From assembly GCA_003024785.1 (NCBI GenBank), contig PUQB01000296.1, forward strand, positions 313,898-377,897: DNA of 64,000 nucleotides. The letters run 5' to 3'. The notes beneath the pieces were generated by a model, which saw nothing but the letters and a program-made list of their open reading frames with translations, was not told the DNA's origin and made no database searches. The position numbers were made by a program, and so were the translations under genes. This DNA comes from Selaginella tamariscina. Its lineage: Eukaryota; Streptophyta; Lycopodiopsida; Selaginellales; Selaginellaceae. This document shows, one piece after another, positions 11,712 through 22,625 of the stretch; the first letter of the stretch is position 1, and each line of letters opens with the position of its first letter.

Positions 11712-11888
11712 TTGTAAACAGCACTGAAGGCGCCGTGCTTTCCTATAAAGAATAGCACCCAATTTAATCTCGCTCCTGAGATGATCACTATGAAGAAAAA
11801 GAAGATCTAAAGAGTGAAAAATACAGAAATGAAGAAACCTTACCGGAGAAAGAACCAGATCTGAATTTGAGTGGGAAATTAAATGCAT
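11712..11888 (-). other. Proposed leader exon of the transposase gene, copy 1
   Basis: An open stretch on the minus strand beginning near an ATG (complement of CAT at about 11884) and ending at a strong donor, CAA|GTAAGT. The sequence is nearly the same in copy 2 (47175-47351). It could be 5' UTR or encode a short N-terminal extension. Confidence 0.4.
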
Positions 11889-12129
11889 TTTCAAATTTAC
11901 ATGTCAGACCGACAATACATATGTCAGAAATTCAAATTTTTTAAAAGAAAGAAAATAAAATTTAAGATGAGTTGACACAAATATCCGACTCTGACATATA
12001 TACTCTCCAGTTCCAATGAGTATTTTAAATTGCATTTAATGTATTTAAGTGATTCAAGCTGTTTAATATTACGAAATTTTAGACTATATTCTACATTCTT
12101 AGTATTCAAGTATATTTATATTATATATA

Positions 12130-12170
<41 letters not shown>

Positions 12171-13920
12171 TATATAAATATATACTTAATACAATAAATA
12201 AATTGATATATTATTATGTATCATTAAAATATATTCATAGTCTGTTTATTATTATTATTTTCTTAATTACTCGAGTATTTAGTTTTCATTTCCTAGTATC
12301 AATGGGATATTCTTTAATATTTTATTAATATTTGAAGAATATTCTAATATTAAACCTGATTATCATAATTAAATTAGTCTTGTTCTTAATTATTGCAGTA
12401 ATTATTCTACATTTGTATATATTAAATGGATTTTCTCAATTAATTTGTTAATTTCAAGAATATCATGTTAAACCTTATTATCAATATTAAATTAAACACA
12501 CTATGAACATATTTTAAATTATACATAATAATACATCATTTTATCTAATATATAGTCATATATTTAATAATATATATATTAATATCATTTCCTAATTACT
12601 TGAGTAATTAATCTTCTTTATTAATGGATATTCTTTTATTATTTTCTTATTATTCCAAGAATATTCCAATATTAAACATGATTATGATAATTAATTTAGT
12701 TAATTATTTGAGTACTTAATTTACATTTGTATATATTAATGGGATTTTCTCAATTAATTTCTTATTATTTCAAGAATATTTCAATGTTAAACCTTTTTAT
12801 CAATATTAAATTAATATATATTAAAACTATATATGGCTATATATTAGATAAAATCATATATTATTATGTATAATTTAAAATATGTTCATAGTGTGTTTAT
12901 TAATATTATTTTCTTAATTATTCGATGTTGTTTTGCACACATATATAAACACAATCATAAATTTACACACGCATTACAAGAACTTACAAAAACACATATG
13001 CACACACATGCACAACCCTAAACCAAACTGAAGAAATATTGCTTCTTTATTGAAAACATCATGTTCAACCATGTATGATATATGTACTCAATCTGTGTGT
13101 ATGTAACACATTGAATTTACATGTGTAATATTTATATTAAGCTTGTTGGGAGCAAACCCTAAACCCTAAACCCTAAACCCTGTGTATACATGTGTGTACA
13201 AAAATAATTTTCAACACTCTCTCTTCACACCATGCATGATCCATCCTAAACCCTAAACCCTAATATGTAACACAATGAATTTACTCATGTAATATGTATG
13301 TATGTCTTGTGTGTATACACGTGTGTATATATGTACTCTGTATGTATATATGTGTACTTTCTGTCTTCTCTCATACATACACACCATGCATGATCCAGTT
13401 AATATGTACTGTCTCTCTTCTCTCAAACATACAACCATGCATGATCTATAATATGTACTCGGTCTCTCTAATAATTATGTACTAAAATATGTATGTCTGT
13501 GTGTATAATACACACCATGCATGATCCATAATATGTACTGTCTCTCTTCTCTCATATACTATGTATGTATATGTGTAAATAGTGTAAATATATGTGTATT
13601 AAATATGCAATGTGTACAAAAATAATTTTTCAACACTCTCTCTTCTCTCATACATACACCATGCATGATCCATCCTAAATCCAAAACCCTAAACCCTAAA
13701 CCCTAAACCCATGTAATATGTATGTATGTCTGTGTATACACGTGTATGTATATATGTGTATTAATATATGCAATGTGTATGTATGTATTGATACACATGA
13801 AACTTGACACACACATGTTAAATCCCTGCATGATTTATATTTTTGGGGTGTATGTGATACACCCACGCACACGCACGCGCTAATAATATAATGAAAGAAT
13901 ATTCGTTTAGGGCGAATCTA
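11889..13920. other. Central AT-rich zone of copy 1, no gene, telomere-like repeats
   Basis: I see no coding potential. The stretch 12120-12900 is AT-rich with repeated GGGATATTCTTT...AAGAATATTC motifs. Interstitial CCCTAAA runs, the plant telomere word, occur at about 13157-13180, 13246-13262 and 13687-13710. ACACACCATGCATGATCCAT is repeated several times (about 13228, 13380, 13433, 13510, 13660). The zone separates the two divergent genes. Confidence 0.75.
13157..13710. repeat. Interstitial telomere-type repeats (CCCTAAA)n, copy 1
   Basis: Three short runs of CCCTAAACCCTAAA with 2-4 units each are interspersed with TG-rich DNA. They recur at equivalent places in copy 2. Confidence 0.85.
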
Positions 13921-13924
13921 TATT

Positions 13925-14069
13925 TTATTCTTTTTAGGGTTTAAGTATATTCTCAGAAGGAATATTCTATTAGGTTAATATATATATTTAATTCCTTTAG
14001 GGTTTAGGTATATTCTTAGGGTTTCAAGAGGCGGCGGCTGTGAAATCGCGGCGGCGGCTGTGCACACAG
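13925..14069 (+). promoter_or_regulatory. Telo-box-rich promoter/leader exon of the ParB-methyltransferase-like gene, copy 1
   Basis: TTAGGGTTT occurs three times (about 13935, 13998, 14016), followed by a GCGGCGGCTGTGAAATCG leader that ends at a good splice donor, CACACAG|GTGAG, at 14069/14070. Plant promoters of highly expressed genes often carry such telo-boxes. The promoter call is inference; I see no clear TATA position. Confidence 0.45.
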
Positions 14070-14074
14070 GTGAG

Positions 14075-14077
14075 ATC

Positions 14078-14108
<31 letters not shown>

Positions 14109-14373
14109 ATGTATAGGAGTGTGCGTATAAATTTATTTATTAGTTTTATCTCTCGCACACACACGCACACTCCTGTGTATGTATATGTGTGTGTGGGTGT
14201 GTGTTTGTTTATCTGTATGATTTTATTTGTTTCGCTCACACACGCATACACACGATATACATATACACATATATATATATACCTATATACATATATACAT
14301 ACATATATTATGTGTACCAGTATCTGTAAATTTTTTTTTATTGATCTATCTCTCCCACACACACGCACACTGC

Positions 14374-14425
<52 letters not shown>

Positions 14426-15057
14426 ATCAATGCATATTAACAAATAGTATACAACACTAGTTTATATATATGCTTATATATTCATATGGGTTATATATCT
14501 ATATACACACAATATATATGTGTGTTTATCTGTATAATTTTATTTATTTATTAGTTTTATCTCTCGCACACACACGCACATCCTGTGTATGTATATGTGT
14601 GTGTGTGTGTGTGTTTGTTTATCTGTATGATTTTATTTGTTTCGCTCACACACGCATACACACAATATACATACACAATATATATACCTATATACATATA
14701 TACATACATACAACACTAGTTTATATATATGCTTATATATTCACAGACTCTCTCTCTTTTCTATGGATTATATATCTATATACACACATATATGTGTGTG
14801 TTTATCTGTATAATTTTATTTATTTATTAGTTTTATCTTTCGCACACACACGCACACTCCTGTGTATATATATGTGTGTGTGTGTTTGTTTATCTGTATG
14901 ATTTTATTTGTTTCGCTCACACGCATACACACGATATACATATACACACATATATATACCTATGTACACACATATATTATGTGTACCAGTACTGTATAAT
15001 TTTATTTATTTATCTATCTCTTGCACACACACGTACACTCCTATACATACATACTAC

Positions 15058-15112
<55 letters not shown>

Positions 15113-15175
15113 TATATATGTGTTGTTTTTATCTGTATAATTTTTTTATTTATTAATTTTATCTCTCGCACACAC
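14075..15175. repeat. TG/CA and TA microsatellite block, copy 1
   Basis: Alternating (TG)n, (CA)n, (TA)n and ATACATAC runs. A segment of about 300 bp containing CTCTCGCACACACACGCACA is repeated at least four times in tandem with variation. It lies inside the proposed first intron of the plus-strand gene. ORFs here are artefacts. Confidence 0.85.
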
Positions 15176-15184
15176 GCTAAGCCC

Positions 15185-16660
15185 CTCGAGCGGCGGATTA
15201 ATCCGCCGCTATAGGTTTATGGCCTCGCGGCGGGATTAATCCGCCCTATATGGTTGGGCCATGGCGGCGGATTAATCCCGCCGCTCACCCATGCCCTGCG
15301 CGGAATGCGGCGGGATTTATCTCGCCGGCAATGGCCTGTGTGAAGGCCCTAATGGGCGGGATTAATCCCGCCGGATTCCGCGCAGGGCATTTACAGGGGA
15401 TGGGCGGCGGGATTAATCCCGCCGCTCATGAGGCTAACCGAAGAGCCTGCATGAAAGATCCTGCACGGAAGGCTAACCGAAGAGCCTGCATGACATGTCC
15501 TGCGCGTAAGGCGGCGGGATTAATCCCGCCGCCCAGGGAATTCACGCAGGACATGAACGGCGGGATTAATCCGGCCCCACGCTCATGCCCTTCGCGGAGG
15601 GCGGCGGGATTAATCCCGCCGCTCAGGCACTTCCGCAGGATATAAGCGGCGGGATTAATCCCGCCCCCACCCATCCCTGTTCAAAATGCCGCAGCCAATA
15701 TATATGTGTGAGCGCATGATTTACGAGAGGGCGGCGGGATTATCTCTCCGAACCTTCATTACCCGGTGGCGGGATTAATCCCGCCACCCTTTTTTTCCTC
15801 CATTGGTATGTTGAATCAATCCCGACTAACTCTGTCTGAGACGGAGAAGGTTTACAAAATACCAATGGAGGGAACTGAGAAGGGTGGTGGGATTAATTTC
15901 ACCATCCCTTACATGGTGGGCGGGATTAATCCCGCCGCGTACGCATGCCCTGCGCGGAATCGGGCGGGATTTATCCCGCCGCCATTGGCCTGCCTGAAGG
16001 GCCTAGGCGGCGGGATTAATCCCGCAAGATTTCGCACAGGGCATTGGCGTTCGGCGGGATTAATCCCGCCGACTAAGGCCGAGTGAAGGGCCTGGGAGGC
16101 GGGATTAATCCCGCCGACGCCAATTCCCTGCGCGAATCGGGCGGGATTTATCCCGCCGCCATTGGCCTGCCTGAAGTGCCTAGGCGGCGGGATTAATCCC
16201 GCCCGATTCCGCGCAGGGAATTGGCGTCCGGCGGGATTAATCCCGCCGCATAGGGACCGAGTGAAGGCCCTGGGCGGCGGGATTAATCCCGCCGAGTCTT
16301 CAATGCCTGTTGGAGGAATGAATCCGCCACCCTTCCTTTTTCTCCATTGGTGAGTCGGACCAATCCCAAACGTTTCTGTCTGAGACGTAGAAGGTTTCAA
16401 CATACCAATGGAGAGAATTGGGAAGGGTGGGAAATTCATTTAACCATCCTTACATGGTGGGCGAGATTAATCCCGCCTCCTTTCTGGAGTCACTGAAGGG
16501 GTGTGAGAAATAAATCCTGCCCAGTTCTCTCTGAGACCGAGAAGGGTGGCAAGATTAATTCCGCACTCCCGTTCAAGGCCTCCAGAAAGGTGGCGAGATT
16601 AATCCCGCCCACTCTTTCAGGAGGCATTGAAGGGGTGGCGAGATTAATCCCGCCGCACCT
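15185..16660. repeat. Palindrome array B, copy 1
   Basis: About 27 copies of GGCGGGATTAATCCCGCC or close variants (GGCGGGATTTATCCCGCC, GGCGAGATTAATCCCGCC). Spacers repeat CATTGGCCTGCCTGAAG, TTCCGCGCAGGGCA and CTCCATTGGTATGTTGAA in both orientations, so larger hairpins form. The array occupies the last third of the proposed 2.9-kb intron (14070-16955). Confidence 0.92.
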
Positions 16661-16768
16661 TCCATGTGAATATATATGTGTATTAGTATATATAAGTTGC
16701 ATATCTCATTTTATTTACTTTTATCATCTTATCATAATATTTCGAGTAAAAGCTAGGAATCTATGTAA

Positions 16769-16855
16769 AACTGTCCAGAGCTCACATTTGTGGTGGTTCT
16801 AAAACGAAATGTTATCTTTCTTTTGCACTAACACAAATGTGAGCTTCGGACAGTT
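16769..16855 (+). ncRNA. Intronic stem-loop, 24-bp stem, copy 1
   Basis: The left arm 16769-16792 (AACTGTCCAGAGCTCACATT...) pairs with 16832-16855 (complementary except 2 bases) around a 39-nt loop. It sits 100 bp upstream of the intron acceptor. It is present and intact in copy 2 (52141-52227). Shape and size would allow a small-RNA precursor or a structured splicing element; neither is shown. Confidence 0.45.
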
Positions 16856-16955
16856 AATTACGTCTACTTCTCTCTGTGTATTATTTTTGTATATTCGGGT
16901 TTATACAAGTGTGTGTGCGTTTTTATATAATTTATTATAGTGTATTATTTTGCAG

Positions 16956-19900
16956 AAGGACGATTTGATCAAACAAGGAGATCGAGTCATTAGTATGGAG
17001 TCGTCGTCAAATTCTGGGTAAGAATTAAAATAAAATCTGTTATACTCGGATACTTGAACTAATCATTTTTGTATTCAGATGTGGAATTGAGGTGACATTA
17101 AAGACAAGAGCAGGAGAAGAGATGGGCAGGGGGATTCTGGAATCAACTTGGCCATATTTTAAGATAAATGGGAAGCGCATTGGAGCAACCATGGCTGCTG
17201 TCAAATTAACCTCTGTCACATCTCATGGACAAGCAAAACAATGGAAAGTAGATTCGCTAGTCAAGCACCCGAAAGCAGGCTGCGAACCCAGATTGGACGA
17301 TGCTCGACACATATGCCTTGTTCCATCCAATGTCACGTTCTCGGATCCAGAGGTCGTCAGTTACAACATTAATTTCGGGTGGTTTTGTCGACTTGTGGAT
17401 AATGACGTTCACGTGTTCACTAATGATGTTGACCTTGGAGTTCTTCTTCAACTCAACGAAAGCCCATCTATGGAGGGGATCCATCTGGATGTCTACTTCG
17501 AAAATCTTCAGACTCATCGAGTAGGTGTATTGTCAGGAGATATTGCTTCACAATACAGAAAATCAGCAAGTGAGCAATCTTCCCTCTTCACATTGAAGAA
17601 GAACACAGCGACATCATAATGGAGATTGAGAGGGTGGCTCGGTCTCAGGTTCTCTACAGATCACGTTCAATTTGCTTAGGGAGCTTTGGGAGCTGGAAGA
17701 GTGTACCGAGAACACTAGAACAGCTGCAGTCGGGGATCACACATGTTGATTCGGATCGCAAAAGAAAATCATCAATCGTTTTGTCAGCTGCACCTGTGGC
17801 ATCTCATGCTGCAATAAGTCACAAGGAAATGATGTTGGATGATAAGATTTATCCTTGTAGGGTTAAATATTGCAGCGTCAACCCAAACTTCAATTACAGG
17901 CCACTCAACCAGGAACGTGTAGCTGAGCTCATGAGAAGATGAAGGACGACAATTCTTATACCGTTCCACATAATGCTGTTTTGTGTCCATACTATGAAAG
18001 AAGGAAGGGCGCTGACAAAGTCTGGATCACAACACCAGAACAACTCATGAAGATTCAGACGGAGAATAAAAATCTATCAAGTACTACATCATTAGTGGCC
18101 AGCACACAATAACGGCAGCCCAACGACTTCTCGATGAACACAACAAAGGAACGATGGCAACAAAACTTTCCGAGCATACCCGTGAGAAGCTGACAAAAAG
18201 ATCGGCGTTTTTAGCTAAGCCGAATCTCACAATCGAGCAGTACCATAAGTTATCGGCGGAATGGGACGCTGCCGACACCAACCACTACAACAGCAAAATA
18301 TGGGAGAAGTTTAAACACACGCGAGCCGTGTGGGAATCTCTTCAGCGACCACAAAGAGCTACCGCAGGGAATACACAATCTGCGGAATACCGGGTAAGCA
18401 AATTGTTTGGGCGGGATTTATCTCGCCGGTATATTAATCTGTCTTTTTCCTCAGAGAGTTGAAGAAATTGCAGCAGTTGATTTTGCCCAGGTGGGCGGGA
18501 AGGAAACATCCTTTCTGATGATGTTGATTTCTTGCCCCGAAGATAGGATCTTTGCCAAATGGTTGGGGATTATGGAATCCTTTTCAAAAGGAACACTGAA
18601 GAAGAAGCAGACAAGTGAAGGGGAGCCCTCAGAAAAGTCTGCAAAGAAACCCAGTAAGACGCCGAAGGCTAAGTCTGTTCAATCTACAAAGGATGTAGAC
18701 AACGATTTCAAGCTCACATGGTTGAAGCCTTTAAATGGAACAACGATGGAGGAGATGGAAGTCTTGGCTGATTTGGTGATCGATGGCAAACTACAAATTA
18801 ATAACAGCAGCCCAACCTCTCCTTTTCATCTCAAGGCAATGGAGTTGAAGACGGTCAGGCATTTCAAGGAGTGGTTGGGAATACACTGCCACAAACTGGG
18901 TTGGACCTCGACTTCAACATATGAAGAGGTCAGCAAATATTTGCATGTGACGAACGATGATATGCTTGTCGAATGGGTGAACCAATCGGAAGATCTAGGC
19001 AAGAATCTATTGCACGCCAACGCCAAAAAGGAGAACATTGGGATGACGCCTTCTCTTATGGCAGTCCTTCAGCAGCGGAGAACCGAATTGAACCTTATAA
19101 AGGAGGATGCTACGAATCACGACAAGCCCTACAGATGTTTGTTGTTAGATTCGGAGACTTTATGGGGTAACATCACTGCTTGTAGGAAACCGTTTCAATT
19201 GTTCGTGATGGATCGGCGGGTGTCAAAAAATCTTTCGACAGATAGGGCACTAGAGGATCTGGTGGAGAAACTTAGCCGTGCAAGCATATACATAGAAGGT
19301 ATTTATTATTGAATTCATGCTTGCGCTCTTCACTGATACCTACTTTTTCAGGTATTTATTTCTTGATTCTTGCTCATGTCACCGATACTTTTGCCTTCGC
19401 CTTCGCCAAGAAGAATAGACATCGTTGGACAGGATTTTATATGAACGATGCTAATCCCAAGTGCATTGATACGTTGTTCACTTGGTTGTTAGGAATGCGC
19501 CAAACAATTTCAAGCTTCCAAATGACTGGCCAGGCATCTGTTTGCACTCCAACGGCCCTGAACCTCCATCCGATACACCGATAGGTATGAGTGACGTATT
19601 CGGCAATGTACGTTATCCAAACATTACAAGTCAAGCGGCACGGAGCATCGTCAACTTGATAGGGGTCCTCACAGTGATGCGTGGGTTTTTGACTACTGCA
19701 CTAGGGGGTCCGTCTTGAGGAGTGTTACCTTCGGCATACATGTGTGTTTGCCGTTGAAAAGGATAAGACCATGGTTGAGGACCTGAACAAGTGGATAGAT
19801 TGGGTCTCAACTGAGTACCCCAACGATTCCATAAAGGCGTATTTGAGAAAGTTCCCTCCAGATAAGTGCGATAGCTCTGAAGGTGAATCTGGTTCAATCT

Positions 19901-20095
19901 CGGAGTCTGAGAACGAACTTCAATCAGATATTAGACCGGAAGTTATCTCGAGGAGTACAGAACATTCGCACACTCCAGGACCCATGGAAACATCAATAGA
20001 AGATGCAGAAGATCTTGAACCATCTCACAAGCGGCTTAGACCTTCTTCGCCTCACTCAGAAGGTAATAGCGAAGAAGAATTGATAATGAATTGAT
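16956..20095 (+). pseudogene. ParB-like plus amino-methyltransferase-like gene, copy 1
   Basis: A multi-exon gene. Exon 2 starts at 16956 after TTGCAG; ATG at 16995 (MESSSNSG); introns 17018-17078, 18394-18454 and 19299-19351, all GT-AG and 53-61 bp. The N-terminal 190 residues are unrecognised. A ParB/sulfiredoxin-like region follows (about 17830-18150: NYRPLNQERVAEL ... YIISGQHTITAAQRLLDE). Then come a Lys-rich linker, a helical region, a methyltransferase-like fold (LLLDSETLWG at 19137-19167, motif I-like VFDYCTRGSVL ... VFAVEKDK near 19680-19760) and an acidic tail. The motif order is that of beta-class N4/N6 amino-methyltransferases, but the DPPY box is not conserved. Frameshifts (about 17570, 17650, 17935, 18090, 19490, 19665, 19716) break it; some are shared with copy 2. 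Confidence 0.6.
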
Positions 20096-20350
20096 AGAGT
20101 GATGAATAGTTGTAAATGAGTGTAACATAAGGCATTTTTGTATATTTCTTTTATATTTGTACAGAAAATAAATTCTCAAGGATTAATGAAGCTTTTAGTT
20201 CAAACATGGGTCACACATTAACAAGGTAAATAATATACCTTGATAATTTTAAGGTCAGCTAATTATCATTTTGCAGATGTAATGAAATAATTGAGAACAT
20301 GGATTTTCAGCATTGCATGAGGTAAGAGAGGGGTTTGGCGACAATTTCTT

Positions 20351-21529
20351 GTGCCACATGTCAGAATGACAGAGTTCATGCAGGAAATGGATAATAATGC
20401 AGCTCAAAACATCGTTACCATGGGGGCCACTTCATCATCATTTTTATTGGCTTCAATTCCGAAATCAATTTCTTCAGCGCATGCAATATCTGAATCTTGT
20501 AAGGATGATGTACAATTAAATGATGAAGGGATAGGCAACGAGATAGTGGCAACGGATAAATGTGAAAGGGAGCAAACAAGTGATTTGCAAAGTATTCAAG
20601 AGGCAACGCTATCTCATGTTACTCATGGCCATATTGTGTTGTTGGATGTCAATGGTGTTCTGCTTCATCGACAAAGGCCCGAGGATAGAAAAAAGAAATC
20701 AAACAAGGAGATTTCATTCCTTGTCATGGTAAATTTCGATATGATATTATTTTTCGTCCAGGGTTGGATCGTCTCTTTCAAAAGCTTAAGGAGATGGGTG
20801 CGCTTGTGGGGATTTGGTCATGCATGCAGATTCATAACTTAACACCGCTGTTGAATTTACTTAAGAAACATTGTAGTGTTGCAGAAGAGGTGATTCGTAA
20901 AGATTGGATTTTTGACCAGCGAATGTGTCATAAACCTCTCGAATTTCACAATATAAGAAAGGAAAGCAAGCCATACTTCTTCAAGAATGAAAGAATAATT
21001 GGGACTCATGGGGAGATCAGTCGCTTAAGGATAATGAAGAACACAGATGTTAGTAGTAGACGACTCTCCTCAGAAGGCTATGCTCAACCAAAACATTGCT
21101 TGTATTCATCCAATCACTTTCGATCCATATTCTGATACCGATATCATGGATGAGCTAGTGAACTACTTGGATACGTGCCTCAGAAAGAAGAATCTCGAAA
21201 ATTTTTGTGAGCAGTATCCACCGTATCATACATTTCCTGAAGCTTTTCTTTCTCGTGATATTGAATTTTATAAAATGAAGGATAGCAACCGGGCGCTTTA
21301 TAATATTATTCTTAAGGAACGTCAGTTTTTAGATGAGCCTTTATGCAGACCTTCTCTTATCACATCTTATGTATTAACAAGGATGGCAACTCCCAATTGC
21401 ATTCGTGAGAGTGTTAAGTGGTGGCAACAACATCAAGATATTGACCAAAATGATTTGATTAATCCGGAGAGTGATGATTTAGACAAAATGAAAAGATTTC
21501 TTTGTATGATAGAAAGAAAGTATTTATAA
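20351..21529 (+). pseudogene. FCP1/NLI-interacting-factor-like HAD phosphatase gene, copy 1
   Basis: Resembles plant FCP1-homology (HAD superfamily) phosphatases. After a Ser/Asp-rich N-terminus the frame shows GHIVLLDVNGVLLHR (HAD motif I; the second Asp of DxD is Asn here). A shifted frame then carries IIFRPGLDRLFQKLKEMG, GIWSCM (motif II region) and KPLEFHNIRKESKP, and a further shift leads to QMLVVDDSPQKAMLNQNIACIHP (motif IV, paired Asp). The helical C-terminus ends YDRKKVFIKN-like. A frameshift near the A-run at 20690-20705 is shared with copy 2; a second, near 21044, is specific to copy 1. It lies 255 bp after the ParB-methyltransferase-like gene, same strand. Probably a captured host gene (inference). 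Confidence 0.62.
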
Positions 21530-21790
21530 AAAATTAACATGTTGATAAGAAAATGATTTCATTTGTAATTATGTTTGATAGTATTTCTTCATTATTGTAA
21601 ACTATTTTTAGAATAATATGAATATTCTAAGATATTTTAGGAATATTCCTTACTAAGTAAGGTTATTGAAGGATTAATTAATTAATTAATTAATATTTAA
21701 GGCTTAATTACATATTAATTAAATGATTAATTAATAATTAAAACTTAAGTATTAATTAGTAATTTATTTTATATTCCCATTTTCACGTAT
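21530..21790. other. 3' AT-rich tail of transposon copy 1
   Basis: No gene. It contains GAATATTCTAAGATATTTTA and TTAATTAATTAA runs; the left subterminal region also carries AGAATATTCT-type words. Confidence 0.7.
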
Positions 21791-21817
21791 CATGCCCACT
21801 TTAGTTACAACGTGCAT
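21791..21817 (-). repeat. Right terminal inverted repeat, copy 1
   Basis: The complement reads ATGCACGTTGTAACTAAA...GGGCATG. It is followed by TSD TTGT (21818-21821). Confidence 0.88.
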
Positions 21818-22310
21818 TTGTCTGCTGACTTAAAAGAAGGTATTTACTGTATGTGTTTGTGAGTGTGCGTGTGCGTGCATGCGTGTGTGAACTTATCTTT
21901 TCTTGAGTCTTGACAATGGATCACAGACTTCTGTTGTTGAGAACAAGGGGAACAATAACAATGTGGGATTGTCCTTCGTTCCACGTCTTGACGGTAATGT
22001 GTGTGTGTATTGGTATGTATTGGTTTAACGCTGTATTTTATCGTTAGCTCTGAATTTAACCCTCTTGCAAATGAGTACAAGCCCGCCGTCAAGTTCGTAG
22101 TCTCATGGTTGACTTTGGTATATCCAAGATTCCAAATAGTTATTATCTAATTTAATCCCATTATTTAAATTGTGTGTACAGTAGATTAACTTTAAGTACA
22201 AAAATTGATCTCATTTAATATTTATGTAAAATTTATGAACAAGCTTAAATTAAAGGCGAGAGAAGACATTACATGTTATTATATATATATGTATGTATGT
22301 TTCTGTTTCT
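21818..22310 (+). repeat. Left arm, part 2, of the large inverted duplication
   Basis: This continues the arm interrupted at 7225. Inverted matches to 23925-24271 include GTATGTATTGGTTTAACGC, CTTGCAAATGAGTACAAG, CAAGTTCGTAGTCTC and ACAAGCTTAAATTAAAG. No gene is seen. Confidence 0.8.
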
Positions 22311-22625
22311 ATGGACTTTGTGACGTAACCTTGTGCAGCTTATGGAAGACTTTGGCCTCTATTCAAGTAGACATTTCTAACGTGTAAATAATAAGCTGAT
22401 GAATTATTTATATTTAATTTTCATTTTAATTATAGTTTTGGTAAGTTAATCTTATTATCTCTGCTCATAGTTCTGGAACGAAACTCACAAGTCTTAGGGA
22501 ATTAAATAGTAAATTGTGTGCGTGTGTGTGTGTGCGCCGATACGTATGTGCATAAGTACCATTAATATAATTGTACATTCCGTCACACTAAGTTGAACTA
22601 GATGTTCAACTTACTGCAGACTCCC
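22311..22625. other. Region downstream of the hevein-like gene
   Basis: No gene seen. It contains a short GTGTGTGCGTGTGTGTGTG run near 22515 and presumably the 3' UTR of the minus-strand gene. Confidence 0.5.

Larger units (their letters stand above)
7226..21817 (+). mobile_element. 14.6-kb TIR DNA transposon, copy 1
   Basis: It is bounded by imperfect 27-bp terminal inverted repeats (7226-7252 and 21791-21817; outermost bases ATGCAAGTTGTAAC and, on the complement, ATGCACGTTGTAAC) and a 4-bp TSD. Nearly the whole interior recurs at 42446-57198. Contents from left to right: a minus-strand DUF7869-type transposase gene, palindrome array A in its first intron, a central AT-rich zone with CCCTAAA repeats, TG/CA microsatellites, palindrome array B in the first intron of the plus-strand ParB/methyltransferase-like gene, and an FCP1-like phosphatase gene. 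A 4-bp TSD is known for Sola-like superfamilies among others; I cannot assign the superfamily from memory. Confidence 0.92.

Noticed and set aside
14024..15214. ORFs rich in His/Thr/Tyr/Ile/Cys/Val (also 49437-50521)
   Set aside because: They are translations of CA/TG/TA microsatellites.
15250..16439. ORFs encoding repetitive GGINPA/AGLIPP proteins on both strands (also 46229-46952, 50715-51778)
   Set aside because: They are translations of the GGCGGGATTAATCCCGCC palindromes, open on both strands because the repeat lacks stops in some frames; they sit in introns.
7226..21817. Assignment to piggyBac, CACTA, hAT or MULE
   Set aside because: TSDs are 4 bp and not TTAA, termini are ATGCA rather than CACTA or CCC, and the transposase motifs are of DUF7869 type. 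Sola-like remains possible but unproven.
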